A stretch of DNA of 64,000 nt from CAVYVZ01 sp963772065 (GCA_963772065.1 CAVYVZ010000008.1:434001-498000), one strand, 5' to 3'. Shown: positions 7,245-16,250, counted from the first letter of the stretch. Program-made: numbers and translations. Notes: generated by a model not told the origin, from the letters alone.

Positions 7245-8705
7245 TCAGCGCCGCGCCTGCGTCGAGCTTTGAAAGTTGACGCTGATCCTCGATTCCAGTG
7301 TCCCGGGCGCCTTGGGCACCCCATGTAACCAATCTTCCTGACAGCGGCCGCCCATCACGATCAGATCTCCAGATCGAGGTGCGAGGGCGACTGAGGGGCC
7401 CCCGTGTCTCGGCTTCAACAGAAAGCGGCGTGTGGCCCCAAGCGTGAGCACGGGAACCACGCAGTACGGTCTGCGACACGAAAACCGATCACGGTGCCAA
7501 CCCGTGCTGTCGCGCCCGTCGCGATAGAGATTCAGCCACGCGCTGTCGTAGCCGACCGCGTAGTGCTTGGATAACGCAGCGGCGATCTCGACGAGTTGAG
7601 GCGGTGCGTCGCGGAGGTCGCGGTACTCCGCCGTAAGCCTCGGCTCCAGAAATGTCTGATCGAAGAGTCGTCGCGTGTGCTGTTTCCACGCCACCGCCTT
7701 CGCAAGAAGTTCGAGGAGCGTCGAAGGGCCCGACAGCCAGCCGGGCACCACCTCAATCCACGAATGTGCGTCGAGGATGCTGCGATTCGCAGTGTCAAAC
7801 GTGCGATCGATCGCGAAATCGCCGCAACTCGTAAATAGGTCTGCCTGCAAGATGGCCTCGCTACGCGGGGGCGCGAACAAACCCTCGGCCTCGCCAAAGC
7901 CGTAGAAGGTTCGTTCGATCGACCGCCACGTTCCGCGCTGAATCAATTCGTCAGCGATGTCCCTGACCGATCCGAGTGCTGCCAGCATGGCCGTCTGGCC
8001 GATGCTGACTCTGGCGGCACCTGCCGCGAAGAGCTCCCCGGCCGACGGTGCGCCAGGCAGCGCCATCAGGCTGAGCGCTCCTCGCAGCTCGCCGGCGAGG
8101 CGCGCCACAACCGGGGTGTCGACCAACAGAGGAACAAAGACGAGATCCGCACCCGCTCGCAGGTACCGCGTGCCACGCTCCACGGTCATCCCGACCCGGG
8201 TGTCGATATCAGCGCCAAGATTGAGCAGAAACGTGTCCGTCCGTGCGTTGATGACCAGCGGCACACCGCGACGGTCCGCAACCTCTCGCGCCGCGGAAAT
8301 GCGTACGCACTGCTCGTCGACGCCGAGCAGGGGCGCCGCGCCGCGGCCGTGAGCGTTGTCTTCGAGGTTGATGCCTACGGGCCCGGCGTCCAAGACGGCC
8401 TCAACCGTCTGGGCGACATCAGCGACGCTGGCGCCATACCCAGCCTCGATATCCGCGCTGACCGGACACGAGACCGCCCTGGCGATCGTCGCCACGGCGC
8501 GGATCATGGCATCGCGACCGATCTGCTCCGCGTCCCGAAATCCCTGGGTATACGCAATGCCGGCGCTCGTGGTGCCAATGGCGGCGAAGCCTGCTTCCTC
8601 GAAGATGCGTGCGCTGGCGGCGTCCCACGCGTTCGGCAAGAGCAGCCGGCCAGCGCGATTCTGCTCGCGAAAACGAGTCGCGAGCGATGCCTGCTCGTCC
8701 TGCAT
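7245..8705 (-). CDS. PEP mutase/isocitrate lyase-like protein joined to AlkB-like dioxygenase
   Basis: The uninterrupted frame encodes two enzymes. Residues 1 to about 280 are an isocitrate lyase/PEP-mutase family TIM barrel: LLPNAWDAASARIFEEAGF, ADIEAGYG (metal and substrate loop), INLEDN and INARTDTFL. Residues from about 286 are a complete AlkB-type Fe(II)/2-oxoglutarate dioxygenase with the HRD iron ligands in STGWHRDRF, a distal His in WLHGVPK, and RISVNFQ for 2-oxoglutarate. The join coincides with a GGGGG run at 7867-7871; one more base there would create a TAG stop, and a TTG at 7850 would start a typical 201-aa AlkB (MQADLF). A fusion and two adjacent genes are both possible. ATG 8705 lies 11 bp after the hydrolase gene. 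Confidence 0.75.
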   Translation of the reverse strand: MQDEQASLATRFREQNRAGRLLLPNAWDAASARIFEEAGFAAIGTTSAGIAYTQGFRDAEQIGRDAMIRAVATIARAVSCPVSADIEAGYGASVADVAQTVEAVLDAGPVGINLEDNAHGRGAAPLLGVDEQCVRISAAREVADRRGVPLVINARTDTFLLNLGADIDTRVGMTVERGTRYLRAGADLVFVPLLVDTPVVARLAGELRGALSLMALPGAPSAGELFAAGAARVSIGQTAMLAALGSVRDIADELIQRGTWRSIERTFYGFGEAEGLFAPPRSEAILQADLFTSCGDFAIDRTFDTANRSILDAHSWIEVVPGWLSGPSTLLELLAKAVAWKQHTRRLFDQTFLEPRLTAEYRDLRDAPPQLVEIAAALSKHYAVGYDSAWLNLYRDGRDSTGWHRDRFSCRRPYCVVPVLTLGATRRFLLKPRHGGPSVALAPRSGDLIVMGGRCQEDWLHGVPKAPGTLESRISVNFQSSTQARR

Positions 8706-8716
8706 GCGCGAAGGTG

Positions 8717-9592
8717 TCACGACGTTTCCTGCCAGTGCGCCCGTAGTTCCTTGTTGAACTCCGCCCAGCGCTCCTCCGGGAAGAAGATCCTGGCCCCCTC
8801 GAGCTCCACGCGCCGCCGCGTCCCCGGGATCGTGTTCGCCAACCAGCGCGACCACGTCACATCGAAATACACGTCATCCGCGCCCCAGACGATGAGCGTC
8901 GGCGCCTTCAGCGTCTTCAATCGGCCTTCGATGGCGAGCGTGTGCTTGTTGTCGAAGGCTGCAAGGAAACGCTGAAAGTCCCGCGTGCGCTGCTCCGTTC
9001 TGATCAGAGGACGCAGATACGTTTCGATGGTGTCGTCGCTCACCCGTTCCGGATGTTCGTATGCTGGCCCCAGCGCTTGCGGCGATCGATAGATGCCCTT
9101 GTCCGACAACATCGCGCTGAGCGTTCCCGGCAAGCCGCCATTGGCTGCCATCGCCAGAAAGGGCTTGAAGGGCTCGGGCGGCCAGTTGTCGTGAGCGTCA
9201 CAATTGGTGAGCGTGAGGCTGCGCACGCGTTCAGGATGCGAGGCCGCGAAAATCTGCGCGATGCCGCCGCCGCTGTCGTTGCCGACCAGATCGATTCGCT
9301 CAATGCTCAAGGCATCGAGAAACTCGGTGAGCATGTCGGCGTTGGCCGTCACGGAGACGTCCTGATTGCCGATGATTTCCGTGTCGCCATGCGCGAGCAG
9401 ATCCACGGCAATGCACCGCCGGATATCGGACAGGTGCGCCAGCTGATGTCGCCACAGATGTCCGTTCAGCAGCACGCCATGGACGAACAGCGCCACCGGA
9501 CCTGTGCCCTGCTCGGTACAGGCGATACGGCCCGAGGGGGTCCGAACACTCCTCTTGATCGTCTTGATCGCCGATGGCTGATTCGCGTGCAT
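8717..9592 (-). CDS. Alpha/beta hydrolase with Asp nucleophile elbow
   Basis: A 291-aa alpha/beta-hydrolase. The oxyanion region is VALFVHGVLLNGHLWRHQL, and the nucleophile elbow is VGNDSGGGIAQ, with Asp rather than Ser as in haloalkane-dehalogenase-like and GNDTGG-type hydrolases. The acid-loop region is LIVWGADDVYFD. Near the C-terminus, where a catalytic His usually sits, the sequence is ELEGARIFFPEERW, with no His, so the reaction is uncertain. There is no signal peptide. The gene begins 4 bp after the 51-aa Cys-rich protein and is followed closely by the PEP-mutase/AlkB frame, all behind an AraC regulator. Confidence 0.75.
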   Translation of the reverse strand: MHANQPSAIKTIKRSVRTPSGRIACTEQGTGPVALFVHGVLLNGHLWRHQLAHLSDIRRCIAVDLLAHGDTEIIGNQDVSVTANADMLTEFLDALSIERIDLVGNDSGGGIAQIFAASHPERVRSLTLTNCDAHDNWPPEPFKPFLAMAANGGLPGTLSAMLSDKGIYRSPQALGPAYEHPERVSDDTIETYLRPLIRTEQRTRDFQRFLAAFDNKHTLAIEGRLKTLKAPTLIVWGADDVYFDVTWSRWLANTIPGTRRRVELEGARIFFPEERWAEFNKELRAHWQETS

Positions 9593-9596
9593 GTAG

Positions 9597-9752
9597 TCAG
9601 CCCTTTCTCGGCGCCATCGCGGAAGCGTGTGCTTCCTTCAACTGTTGGGCACAGTCATCGCAGCAGACCTCGACGGTCTTGCCGCCGATCGTCACTTTGA
9701 TGGAATTCGCATCCAGCTCGCAGTCGCAAGCCGCACAAGTGCTCTCTTTCAT
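9597..9752 (-). CDS. Small Cys-rich (zinc-ribbon/TRASH-like) protein
   Basis: A 51-aa protein read directly from the sequence. It has two metal-binding knuckles, CAACDC near the N-terminus and VEVCCDDC near the middle, separated by a short beta hairpin (IKVTIGGK), and ends APRKG. This layout recalls YHS/TRASH-type metal-binding peptides. GGAGG five bases upstream of ATG 9752 is an excellent ribosome site. The stop is 4 bp before the alpha/beta hydrolase start, so the two are co-transcribed. It probably binds zinc or copper; its partner is unknown. Confidence 0.7.
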   Translation of the reverse strand: MKESTCAACDCELDANSIKVTIGGKTVEVCCDDCAQQLKEAHASAMAPRKG

Positions 9753-9853
9753 GACGTCCTCCACTGAACAGCACAACGTTCGGACGTGCGCAGTAGAGCA
9801 CGCAGGAAGAGAGGGCCGCTTCCAAGATCTTTAGCGGCTGGCTTGCACAGAAC

Positions 9854-10690
9854 CTAACGGTGGAGGGCCGCCTGTCGGAACTCGGAGGGCGAGCGCCCAT
9901 ACGCCTGTCGAAAAGCGGTGCTGAAATGGCTGTGGCTGTAGAAGCCGAGCTCCAGGCTCAGGGCGGTCAGGTCGTCATACTGCGCGAGAAGGTCCAAGGC
10001 CTGCGCCAGTCGCAGCCGCAACTGGTAGCGATACAGAGGCACGCCTTCCACGTGTTGAAAGACCTGCGTGAGATAGACCGGGGAGCCGCCCACTTCAGCG
10101 GCGATGTCAGCCAACGTCCAGCGCCGCCCCAGATCGCTCGTCAACACCAGCTTGATTCGATCCACGAGCCGACGCCGTGTCGGGCTGGCCGCCGGAGCGT
10201 GTGTGGTCCGCAGCCCCAACGCTCGCCGCACGAGGGTCAAGGCCAGATTTTCCGCTTCCAGATACTCCGCGATGTTCTGCCGCAGGCTGTGCCGAAGCAG
10301 CGCCACGAGCGCCTGTGCCCGCGGATCAATTCGCAGCCGTTGCTGCCGAAACGCCAGCCCCGGGCCGTCGCGCAGAAAGGATCGTGGTGCCAGCTCACGC
10401 AGGAGCGGTTCGCTGATGACCAGGTCCAGGCTGGCGTCGCCACCCGGCACCGGATGGCTGACCCGGTAGCCTTCGCCGGGATTGAAAAACAGCACCTGAT
10501 TTGCCTCGGCGACGGCCTCGTCACGCCCCAGATGCCTCACATAGACGCCGCGATACGGAAACACGAGATGCATGGCGGTCGCGCATTCTTCCGCGCTCTG
10601 ATGCCTGCAGGTTCCCTGGCAGCACACGTCGCGGATCGCGACGGTCTGGGTTTTCAGCAGAGATTGAACCGCCATTTCAGGCACGCGCAT
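9854..10690 (-). CDS. AraC-family transcriptional regulator
   Basis: A 278-aa regulator. The N-terminal sensing domain has an unusual Cys cluster, DVCCQGTCRHQSAEEC, followed by cupin-like LVFPYRGVYVRH and LFFNPGEGYRVSHPVPGGD. The C-terminal double helix-turn-helix includes RRWTLADIAAEVGGSPVYLTQ and the second helix region ALSLELGFYSHSHFSTAFRQAYGRSPSEFR. ATG 10690 was preferred to GTG 10693. It heads a minus-strand gene set (small Cys-rich protein, hydrolase, PEP-mutase/AlkB) and probably controls it. The shared Cys-rich character of regulator and small protein suggests a metal or thiol signal, which is inference. Confidence 0.85.
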   Translation of the reverse strand: MRVPEMAVQSLLKTQTVAIRDVCCQGTCRHQSAEECATAMHLVFPYRGVYVRHLGRDEAVAEANQVLFFNPGEGYRVSHPVPGGDASLDLVISEPLLRELAPRSFLRDGPGLAFRQQRLRIDPRAQALVALLRHSLRQNIAEYLEAENLALTLVRRALGLRTTHAPAASPTRRRLVDRIKLVLTSDLGRRWTLADIAAEVGGSPVYLTQVFQHVEGVPLYRYQLRLRLAQALDLLAQYDDLTALSLELGFYSHSHFSTAFRQAYGRSPSEFRQAALHR

Positions 10691-10842
10691 CACGATGCCA
10701 TTTATACCGACAGTGTCTCTTGTTGGCTATGTTGCTTTTTCGGGCCATCTGATCTTCGTCCGCGGTCTCAGAGACCTAGCGCGCGCCTTCGGCAGCGAAA
10801 ACAGCCGGCAGCGACCGTCTAGTGAAAATGGAGGGGGAAGTT

Positions 10843-13146
10843 ATGGCCACACGTTTCGACGGCAAAGTCTTCACGTTCACGCAGCCTGATGGCAGCACGA
10901 TCCAGCTGCGCGGCTTTGGCGACCAGCACTACGCCGTCTTCGAGACGCTCGACGGCTTCACCGTGACCAAGAATCCGGTGACTGGGTACTACGAGGTGGC
11001 ACGCGTCAGCGCCGACGGGTCCGCGCTGGAGCCGGCGCCGAGCGCGGCGGGCAGGCTCAACGGCCCCGCTGCCGGACTGGAACGCGGGCTGCGGGTGCGG
11101 CGCGACAGCGCCGTGGCCGCGGCGCGGGCCTCTGCGCTCGCCACGGCAGGTCGTCGCTGCGACCAGCGGCGCGAGGAACGGCGGCGGCGGTGGCAGGCGA
11201 TGCGGGCGATGGCGGAGGCCGGCGGTCCGCTGCTGGCGCCGCCCGAGCGTGAGACGGTCGGTGATTTCGTGGGCCTCTGCCTGCTGATCGATTTCAGCGA
11301 CGTGCCGGCCACGATTCCACGCGATGAGGTGGAGCGCTTCTGCAATCAGGCGGGCTACACCGGGTTCGGCAACAACGGGTCGGTCTCGGAATACTTCCGA
11401 GACAATTCGATCGGTCGCTGTCGCTACACGAACATCGTCGCTCCCTACTACCGCGCGCTGCACCCGAAGACCTATTACACCGACCGTACCGATTCCGCAG
11501 CCACAGCGCGCCGTCGAGCTGATCAACGAAGCGCTCGCGCATCACCTGGCGAACGGTTTCAACTTCTCCGGTTTGACCCCCGACAGTCAAGGCTTCGTCT
11601 ACGCGACGAACGTCTACTACGCCGGGCCGGTGACCAACAACTGGGCCGAGGGACTGTGGCCGCATGCCCACCATCTCGGTACGATGGTCCCGCTGGCGCC
11701 CGGCCGAGTCGGCGTTCGATTACCAGTTCACGGCGATGGGCGCGGAGCTGGAATTGGGCACGTTCTGCCACGAGAACGGCCACATGCTGTGCGACTACCC
11801 GGATCTGTACGACTACGGAAGTGAGTCGAGCGGCGTCGGCGCGTATTGCCTGATGTGCGCGGGCAACAACGCCAGCGAGAAGAACCCGATCGCGGTCAAT
11901 GCGTACCTGAAGCGCCTGTCGGGCTGGGCGCGTACGGTCACGCCGCTGGAGCACGATCGCACGGTCACGCTGAACGCCGATACGAACGATTTCGCCATCT
12001 ACTCGCGCAGCGGGCGCGAGTACTTCCTGATCGAGAACCGCCGCCGGACGGGCCGGGACGCCGCGCTCCCCGACGAAGGCCTGGCGATCTGGCATGTCGA
12101 CGAAGACGGCGACAACAGCCACGAGCATATGACGGGCGCGAAGCACTACGAGCTCTCGCTGGAACAGGCGGACGGCTTGTTTCAGCTCGAGCGCCTCAGA
12201 AACCAGATGGGTGATGGCAACGACCTCTTCGCCGGCGCCGGCGCGCGGTTCGGCGATGGCACGGTGCCGAGCAGCAGATGGTGGAACGGCACGGCGTCGA
12301 ACCTGACCATCGACCAGGTCACAGCGGCCGGCGCATCGATGACGTTCCGCTGCCTGCTGTCGGATACGGTGGCGCCGCCCCACACGCTGAATCCGGTCTC
12401 GATACCCAACCGCCCGATCCCGGACAACAACCCGAGCGGCATCAGCGACACGATCGCCATCAGCGATGCGCTGACGATCTCCAGCATCAAGGTCGCGGTC
12501 GATATCACGCACACTTACCGCGGCGATCTGCGCGTCTCGCTGATCACTCCGTGGGGCGTGACGATCGAGCTGCATCCCAAGGGCCGCGGCGGCAGTGCCG
12601 ATGACCTGAAAGTGACGTTCGACGAGACCACCGTGCCGGCCTTGGCAACGCTTCGCGGGCGCAATACGCAAGGCGCATGGCAGCTCAGGGTGCAGGATCT
12701 GGCGCCGGCCGATGGGGGGCGACTGAATCGCTGGTCTCTGGCGATCTCGTCGGCCGCGCCAGCGGTCGCCCCAATCGACCTGCAGGAATCTCCAGGCGTG
12801 CCAATCCCGGACGCTCCACATGCCGGCATCGAACGCGTGCTGGCGACGGCCAGCGCAGGGCGCGTGGGCAACGTCGAAGTGTCCGTGGACATTTCGCACA
12901 CCTGGATTGGCGACCTGCTCGTGAGCCTGGTGTCGCCAGCGGGCACCGAGGTGCCTCTGCACAACCGCAGCGGCGGATCCAGCGACAACCTCGTTCGCAC
13001 GTTCACGTCGGCCAATACGCCGCCAATGGCGGCGCTCGTGGGGCAGGCGAGCGGCAGGGACGTGGCGATTGAAGATCGCCGACGTCGAGACGCAGGATGT
13101 GGGCAAACTCAATCAGTGGCGCCTCCTCGTCAAACCACCGGCGTGA
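10843..13146 (+). CDS. M6-family metalloprotease with two P/proprotein-convertase domains (frameshifted)
   Basis: A zinc protease of about 765 aa once frame changes near 11500, 11690 and 13065 are bridged. The N-terminal domain begins MATRFDGKVFTFTQPDG; the catalytic motif is CHENGHMLCDYPDLYDY (HExxH plus downstream Asp). Two tandem beta domains follow, each with IPD at the start, a DI(T/S)HTYxGDL or DISHTWIGDL core and a closing LNxW strand (P-domain pattern); the protein ends LVKPPA. GAGGGGGAAG just upstream fixes ATG 10843. M6 proteases are normally secreted, yet no signal peptide precedes the first domain, and no longer start restores one. It converges on the papain-like protease genes. 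Confidence 0.8.
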
Positions 13147-13167
13147 GGAGGCTCCACGAGCAACTCG

Positions 13168-13181
13168 CGCGTTCGAACGCG
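13168..13181. repeat. 14-bp perfect palindrome between convergent genes
   Basis: CGCGTTCGAACGCG is a perfect palindrome in the 40-bp gap between the M6 protease stop and the end of the convergent inhibitor-like gene. It could be part of a shared terminator, but there is no loop and no T-tract, so the function is open. Confidence 0.4.
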
Positions 13182-13186
13182 ACGCG

Positions 13187-13702
13187 TCAGCCCTCTCGTG
13201 TTCGGTCCGGCACCGAACCGGGAGGGCGCGCATACCAGCCGGCGGGAGTGACGAAGAGGAGCGTTCCGTCGCCCACACCGCTCTCGATGCGCCAGCCCCA
13301 CTTACTCGGACTGCCGTCGTACGACAGAGCTGCGTCTTCGAGCCTGAGATCGGGATACTGGCTTCGGGCGCTGCTCACCAGCGCGGCCGGTGGGCGCTCG
13401 AAAAACGCCACCTCCGGCCAACTCGCCGAGTCGGTGGGACTGCTTCCGAATGTCGCGATCTGAACGACCCGTCCATTTCGATCGATCAAGGCGAACCCGC
13501 ACACTCGTTCCTCGAGCACGAAGGGCACGACCCAGTACGCCGGCGTCCCGTCTGGCGCCGATACCATTGCGGGACGTCCGGTTCGCCCGCGTCTTACTGC
13601 GTCGAACTGCGGATCGGTCGCGACAGGCGGTCGCCTCCGCTCCTGTTCCGCAGCGCGCCGCGCTACGTCCTCGTCAGGGGCAGTCGACCCGCGTGTAGAC
13701 AT
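13187..13702 (-). CDS. Free-standing homologue of the protease N-terminal domain, possible inhibitor
   Basis: A 171-aa protein with no signal peptide. From about residue 45 its order of motifs follows the N-terminal domain of the neighbouring papain-like protease: a DGT/NGT turn, a beta strand ending in P, a G-x-V-V-x-I strand, a W-containing helix, and then ALSYDGSPSKWGWRIE where the protease has LVCYSYPKLGVMF. Its ATG at 13702 lies inside the 3' end of the protease gene (29-bp overlap), so translation is likely coupled. A propeptide-like inhibitor beside its protease is a known arrangement (Spi with SpeB in streptococci). Similarity is by eye; inhibition is inference. Confidence 0.55.
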   Translation of the reverse strand: MSTRGSTAPDEDVARRAAEQERRRPPVATDPQFDAVRRGRTGRPAMVSAPDGTPAYWVVPFVLEERVCGFALIDRNGRVVQIATFGSSPTDSASWPEVAFFERPPAALVSSARSQYPDLRLEDAALSYDGSPSKWGWRIESGVGDGTLLFVTPAGWYARPPGSVPDRTREG

Positions 13703-14880
13703 AGTTCGTGTGCGTGATCGCGCCCCAGTCCTCCCACACGACGGCGCCACCGAGCGCGAAATCCGCATTCCACGGCCACGGATCGTAGATGTAGAGCTTT
13801 TCCTGCGTGCCTCCCAGGAGCGAGACCGTGCGTGAGTACCCCGCGCAGGCTCGAGCGTGGCCGGGCACGCCGCTCTTGAACGGACGCCGCAGGTCTATCT
13901 GATCGCGCGCCTTCTGCCATGTTGGCGATGCGTCGAACGTCGCGTCGAGATGGCTGCACGAAAGTGATTCGTACCCGGGACTCTGATCGGCCGGACAACC
14001 GCTCCCAGCAGAATAGCCGCACGGTGGCGCGATGTCGTCCTGCGCGTAGTAATAGCGGTAGTAGCAGAGGATCATCTGGCACGTGGCCACCGCGCAGTAG
14101 TCGTTCACCTGCTGGGCATGCAGGCTGAAACAGTGATGTCCGCGCGCGTGGGTGTACGGATAGTGACTGCAGTACTCGAGCAGTTTGGTGACGGTGAACT
14201 TGAATCGCCAGTCAATCTTGGCGATTGCCGCCTGCAGCGAGCGGGCCGAAGAGATGGCGGCGCGGGTGCGGCGGGGCAGCTTCTGGCGTGCCGCGTCAAC
14301 CTGTGTGAAGCGACGCAACCTCGCGCGGCGATCGGAGTCCGACAGTGTGTCGTAGAAGGACCATGCGTACCGATCCTTCCCTGTCCAGCTTCTCCGGACT
14401 CTCGGGAATGCGCGCCAGATCCGCCACATCGAAAATGAGCCTGCGGCTGTCCTGGCCACGTGTCGCGCGGAACATCACACCCAGCTTCGGATAGCTGTAG
14501 CACACGAGCGTCGGTTCTGAGATGTCGGCTCCGGGGAACTCCTTCTTCACACGTGGCTTCAACCGCCGGACGGCAGCCGCAAAATCCCAGTATCTCGGAC
14601 CGATCTCGATGGCCACAACCGGCGGGCCGACGACCTTGCTGGCCGCCGTGCGCACGTAGCCGGCGGTTTCGCCGCCGCGGCCAATCGGAAAATCAAGAAA
14701 CAGGAGTGTGCCGTTGATGTCGAAGATGCGGATGGGCTCTTTCCGGACGCGACCCGCCAGGAGAACGGATAGCCCGGGAACGCCGGCGGCCGCGTCGTGC
14801 AGCACGCCGAGCGCGGCATGTTCGTAGAGCACGTCTCTGGAAACGAGGTTCGGCTCCTCTGCGAATCGATCTGCTGCCAT
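13674..14880 (-). CDS. Papain-like (C39-type) cysteine protease with N-terminal pro-like domain (one frameshift)
   Basis: About 400 aa after bridging one frame change near 14370. Residues 1 to about 165 form an alpha/beta domain (RIFDINGTLLFLDFPIG, then EPTLVCYSYPKLGVMF). The catalytic domain has a C39/papain-like Cys motif, QQVNDYCAVATCQMILCYY, a His in HARACAGYS, and Asp in YDPWPW; it ends YVYTRVDCP. ATG 14880 has an AAGGCGG site upstream and an in-frame stop just before it, so no signal peptide is possible. The C-terminal end overlaps the inhibitor-like gene. A Cys protease is likely; substrate and export route are unknown. Confidence 0.7.
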
Positions 14881-14965
14881 CGCTCATCCGCCTTTCTTCT
14901 TGTGCCGCCGTACGCGTAGAGGATACGGCAAGCGGCCGGCGCGCTTTGCACGCCGAGAAGACGGA

Positions 14966-15526
14966 CTAGCGCAACTCTTTGTACATGATCGTCGTCGGTT
15001 CCAGGTCGGGCGTCAGAGACCCGCGCGCGAAGCGCGGTATCACGCCCGCCACGGTATAGCCGAGAGACCGATAGAGCGCTTCGGCGCTGCCGTCGGTCCA
15101 GGTGTCGAGCGTGAGCAGCGTCCGGCCTTCGGCCTGCGCGATCGCTTCGAGCTCCAGCATCAGCGCTCGGGCGATTCCTCGACGCCGAGCAGCGGGGTGA
15201 ACGAGCAGCTTTGACACGTCTGCGCGGTGCTGCTGGTTCGGTGGCCAGGCGAGCTCGAGCTGGACAGTCCCGACGATGCGCGTACCCCGACGCGCGACGA
15301 TGAGGCGCCGCGTGCGCGCGTGCACGCCGGGCAACACCTTCTCGCGCCAGAACGCACGAGCTTCGTCGAGCGAGAACGGCAAAATGAAGCTGACGCCGGC
15401 GCCATCGTGCACGACGGCGTGCAGGACCTCGCTCAGCATGTCGAGATCCTGTTCGAGGGAGTCCACGCGATCTGGCCGCCACTCTTCGATGCGAACCTCG
15501 GCCAGCGTGTTCACAGCCTCACTCAC
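14966..15526 (-). CDS. GNAT-family N-acetyltransferase
   Basis: A 186-aa acetyl-CoA-dependent N-acetyltransferase. The fold hallmarks are IVGTVQLELAWPP (beta4), VSKLLVHPAARRRGIARALM (the acetyl-CoA pyrophosphate loop R-x2-G-I-A), and YRSLGYTVAG near the end. The start is GTG 15526, which overlaps the stop of the XRE-cupin gene as GTGA; this makes translational coupling likely and sets the start. The substrate is not evident. It is probably regulated together with the XRE-cupin gene from the palindromic promoter upstream. Confidence 0.85.
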   Translation of the reverse strand: MSEAVNTLAEVRIEEWRPDRVDSLEQDLDMLSEVLHAVVHDGAGVSFILPFSLDEARAFWREKVLPGVHARTRRLIVARRGTRIVGTVQLELAWPPNQQHRADVSKLLVHPAARRRGIARALMLELEAIAQAEGRTLLTLDTWTDGSAEALYRSLGYTVAGVIPRFARGSLTPDLEPTTIMYKELR

Positions 15527-16113
15527 GGATGCACCATCGCGATGACATAGCGCGCCTCGCGTTTGCCGGTGCTCTGAAACCGCGCCGGGCCCACCAGCAC
15601 GTATCGGAGGGAGTCGCCTACGCGCAGTTGGAAGAAGGAGCCCTCTATTTCGAGATTCAGTGAGCCTTCGAGCATCCACAGATGATGCTCGAGCCCCGCG
15701 ACAGGCGACGCGTCGAACGACACGGACGCTCCCGCGGGCATACGCACTTCGACGAGCTCGCCGCGGAGGCCGGGCCCTGGCGGGGAGACCACTCGGCGGC
15801 GATACCCGCTGCCCGGATCGCTCCACTCAGGCTGCGCGGCTGCGGGCACGAGGTTCGGGGGCCGGGTCTCGGCTTCGGCCATGAAGCGCGAGAGCGTCCA
15901 GCCGTAGATCGTGCAGAGTTTGCCGAGCATCGCCGCGGTTGGACTCAGCTCGGATCGTTCGAGCCTCGACAGCGTCGCGCGGCTGATGCCGGTGCGCTCG
16001 GACAGCGCTTCGAGCGACCATCCACGTTCGGCGCGCAACCGGGCAAGCCGCCGTGCGATCCGACGCTCGATTTCGTGGTCTGCGGCGGCGCGAGGCGGCG
16101 AGGCTGGTGTCAT
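15523..16113 (-). CDS. XRE-family regulator with cupin domain
   Basis: A 196-aa repressor or activator. An N-terminal helix-turn-helix (RGWSLEALSERTGISRATLSRLER) is followed by a single cupin domain (LEHHLWMLEGSLNLEIEG and VGDSLRYVLVGP). This architecture usually senses a small molecule and controls a few adjacent genes. ATG 16113 was chosen over TTG 16119 because the ATG is the conventional start and sits inside a perfect palindrome that is probably its own operator. Its stop overlaps the GNAT start (GTGA), so regulator and enzyme form a two-gene unit. Confidence 0.85.
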   Translation of the reverse strand: MTPASPPRAAADHEIERRIARRLARLRAERGWSLEALSERTGISRATLSRLERSELSPTAAMLGKLCTIYGWTLSRFMAEAETRPPNLVPAAAQPEWSDPGSGYRRRVVSPPGPGLRGELVEVRMPAGASVSFDASPVAGLEHHLWMLEGSLNLEIEGSFFQLRVGDSLRYVLVGPARFQSTGKREARYVIAMVHP

Positions 16114-16146
16114 CTCCAATTGGAGATGCTATCTCGTATTAGAGAT
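16111..16146 (-). promoter_or_regulatory. Paired palindromic operator of the XRE-cupin gene
   Basis: Two inverted repeats share the half-site ATCTC/GAGAT. CATCTCCAATTGGAGATG (16111-16128) is a perfect palindrome containing the start codon, and ATCTCGTATTAGAGAT (16131-16146) lies in the promoter spacer. Centres are 19 bp apart, about two helical turns, as expected for cooperative dimers. Autoregulation is inferred. Confidence 0.6.
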
Positions 16147-16154
16147 GACGGCAA
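16126..16154 (-). promoter_or_regulatory. Putative sigma-70 promoter of XRE-cupin/GNAT unit
   Basis: Reading leftward, TTGCCG (16149-16154), a 17-bp spacer and TAGCAT (16126-16131). The start codon at 16113 lies about 12 bases after the -10 box, so the mRNA would be nearly leaderless. One operator palindrome fills the spacer and the other covers the start region. Confidence 0.45.
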
Positions 16155-16221
16155 CAGGCTGCCGCCAAGCCCAACGAATACGCACTCCTTCGAAATCACT
16201 GAAATCCCTGTGTGTACTGGC

Positions 16222-16250
16222 TTGACCACCCTGGTCATATACGATATATC
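16222..16250 (+). promoter_or_regulatory. Putative sigma-70 promoter of the TonB-dependent receptor gene
   Basis: TTGACC (16222-16227), a 17-bp spacer and TATATC (16245-16250) make a near-consensus promoter about 119 bp upstream of the receptor start. No other good match lies in this gap. Confidence 0.5.

Noticed and set aside
13302..13502. Short minus-strand frames inside the inhibitor-like gene
   Set aside because: They are shadow frames in GC-rich coding DNA with no recognisable domain or ribosome site.
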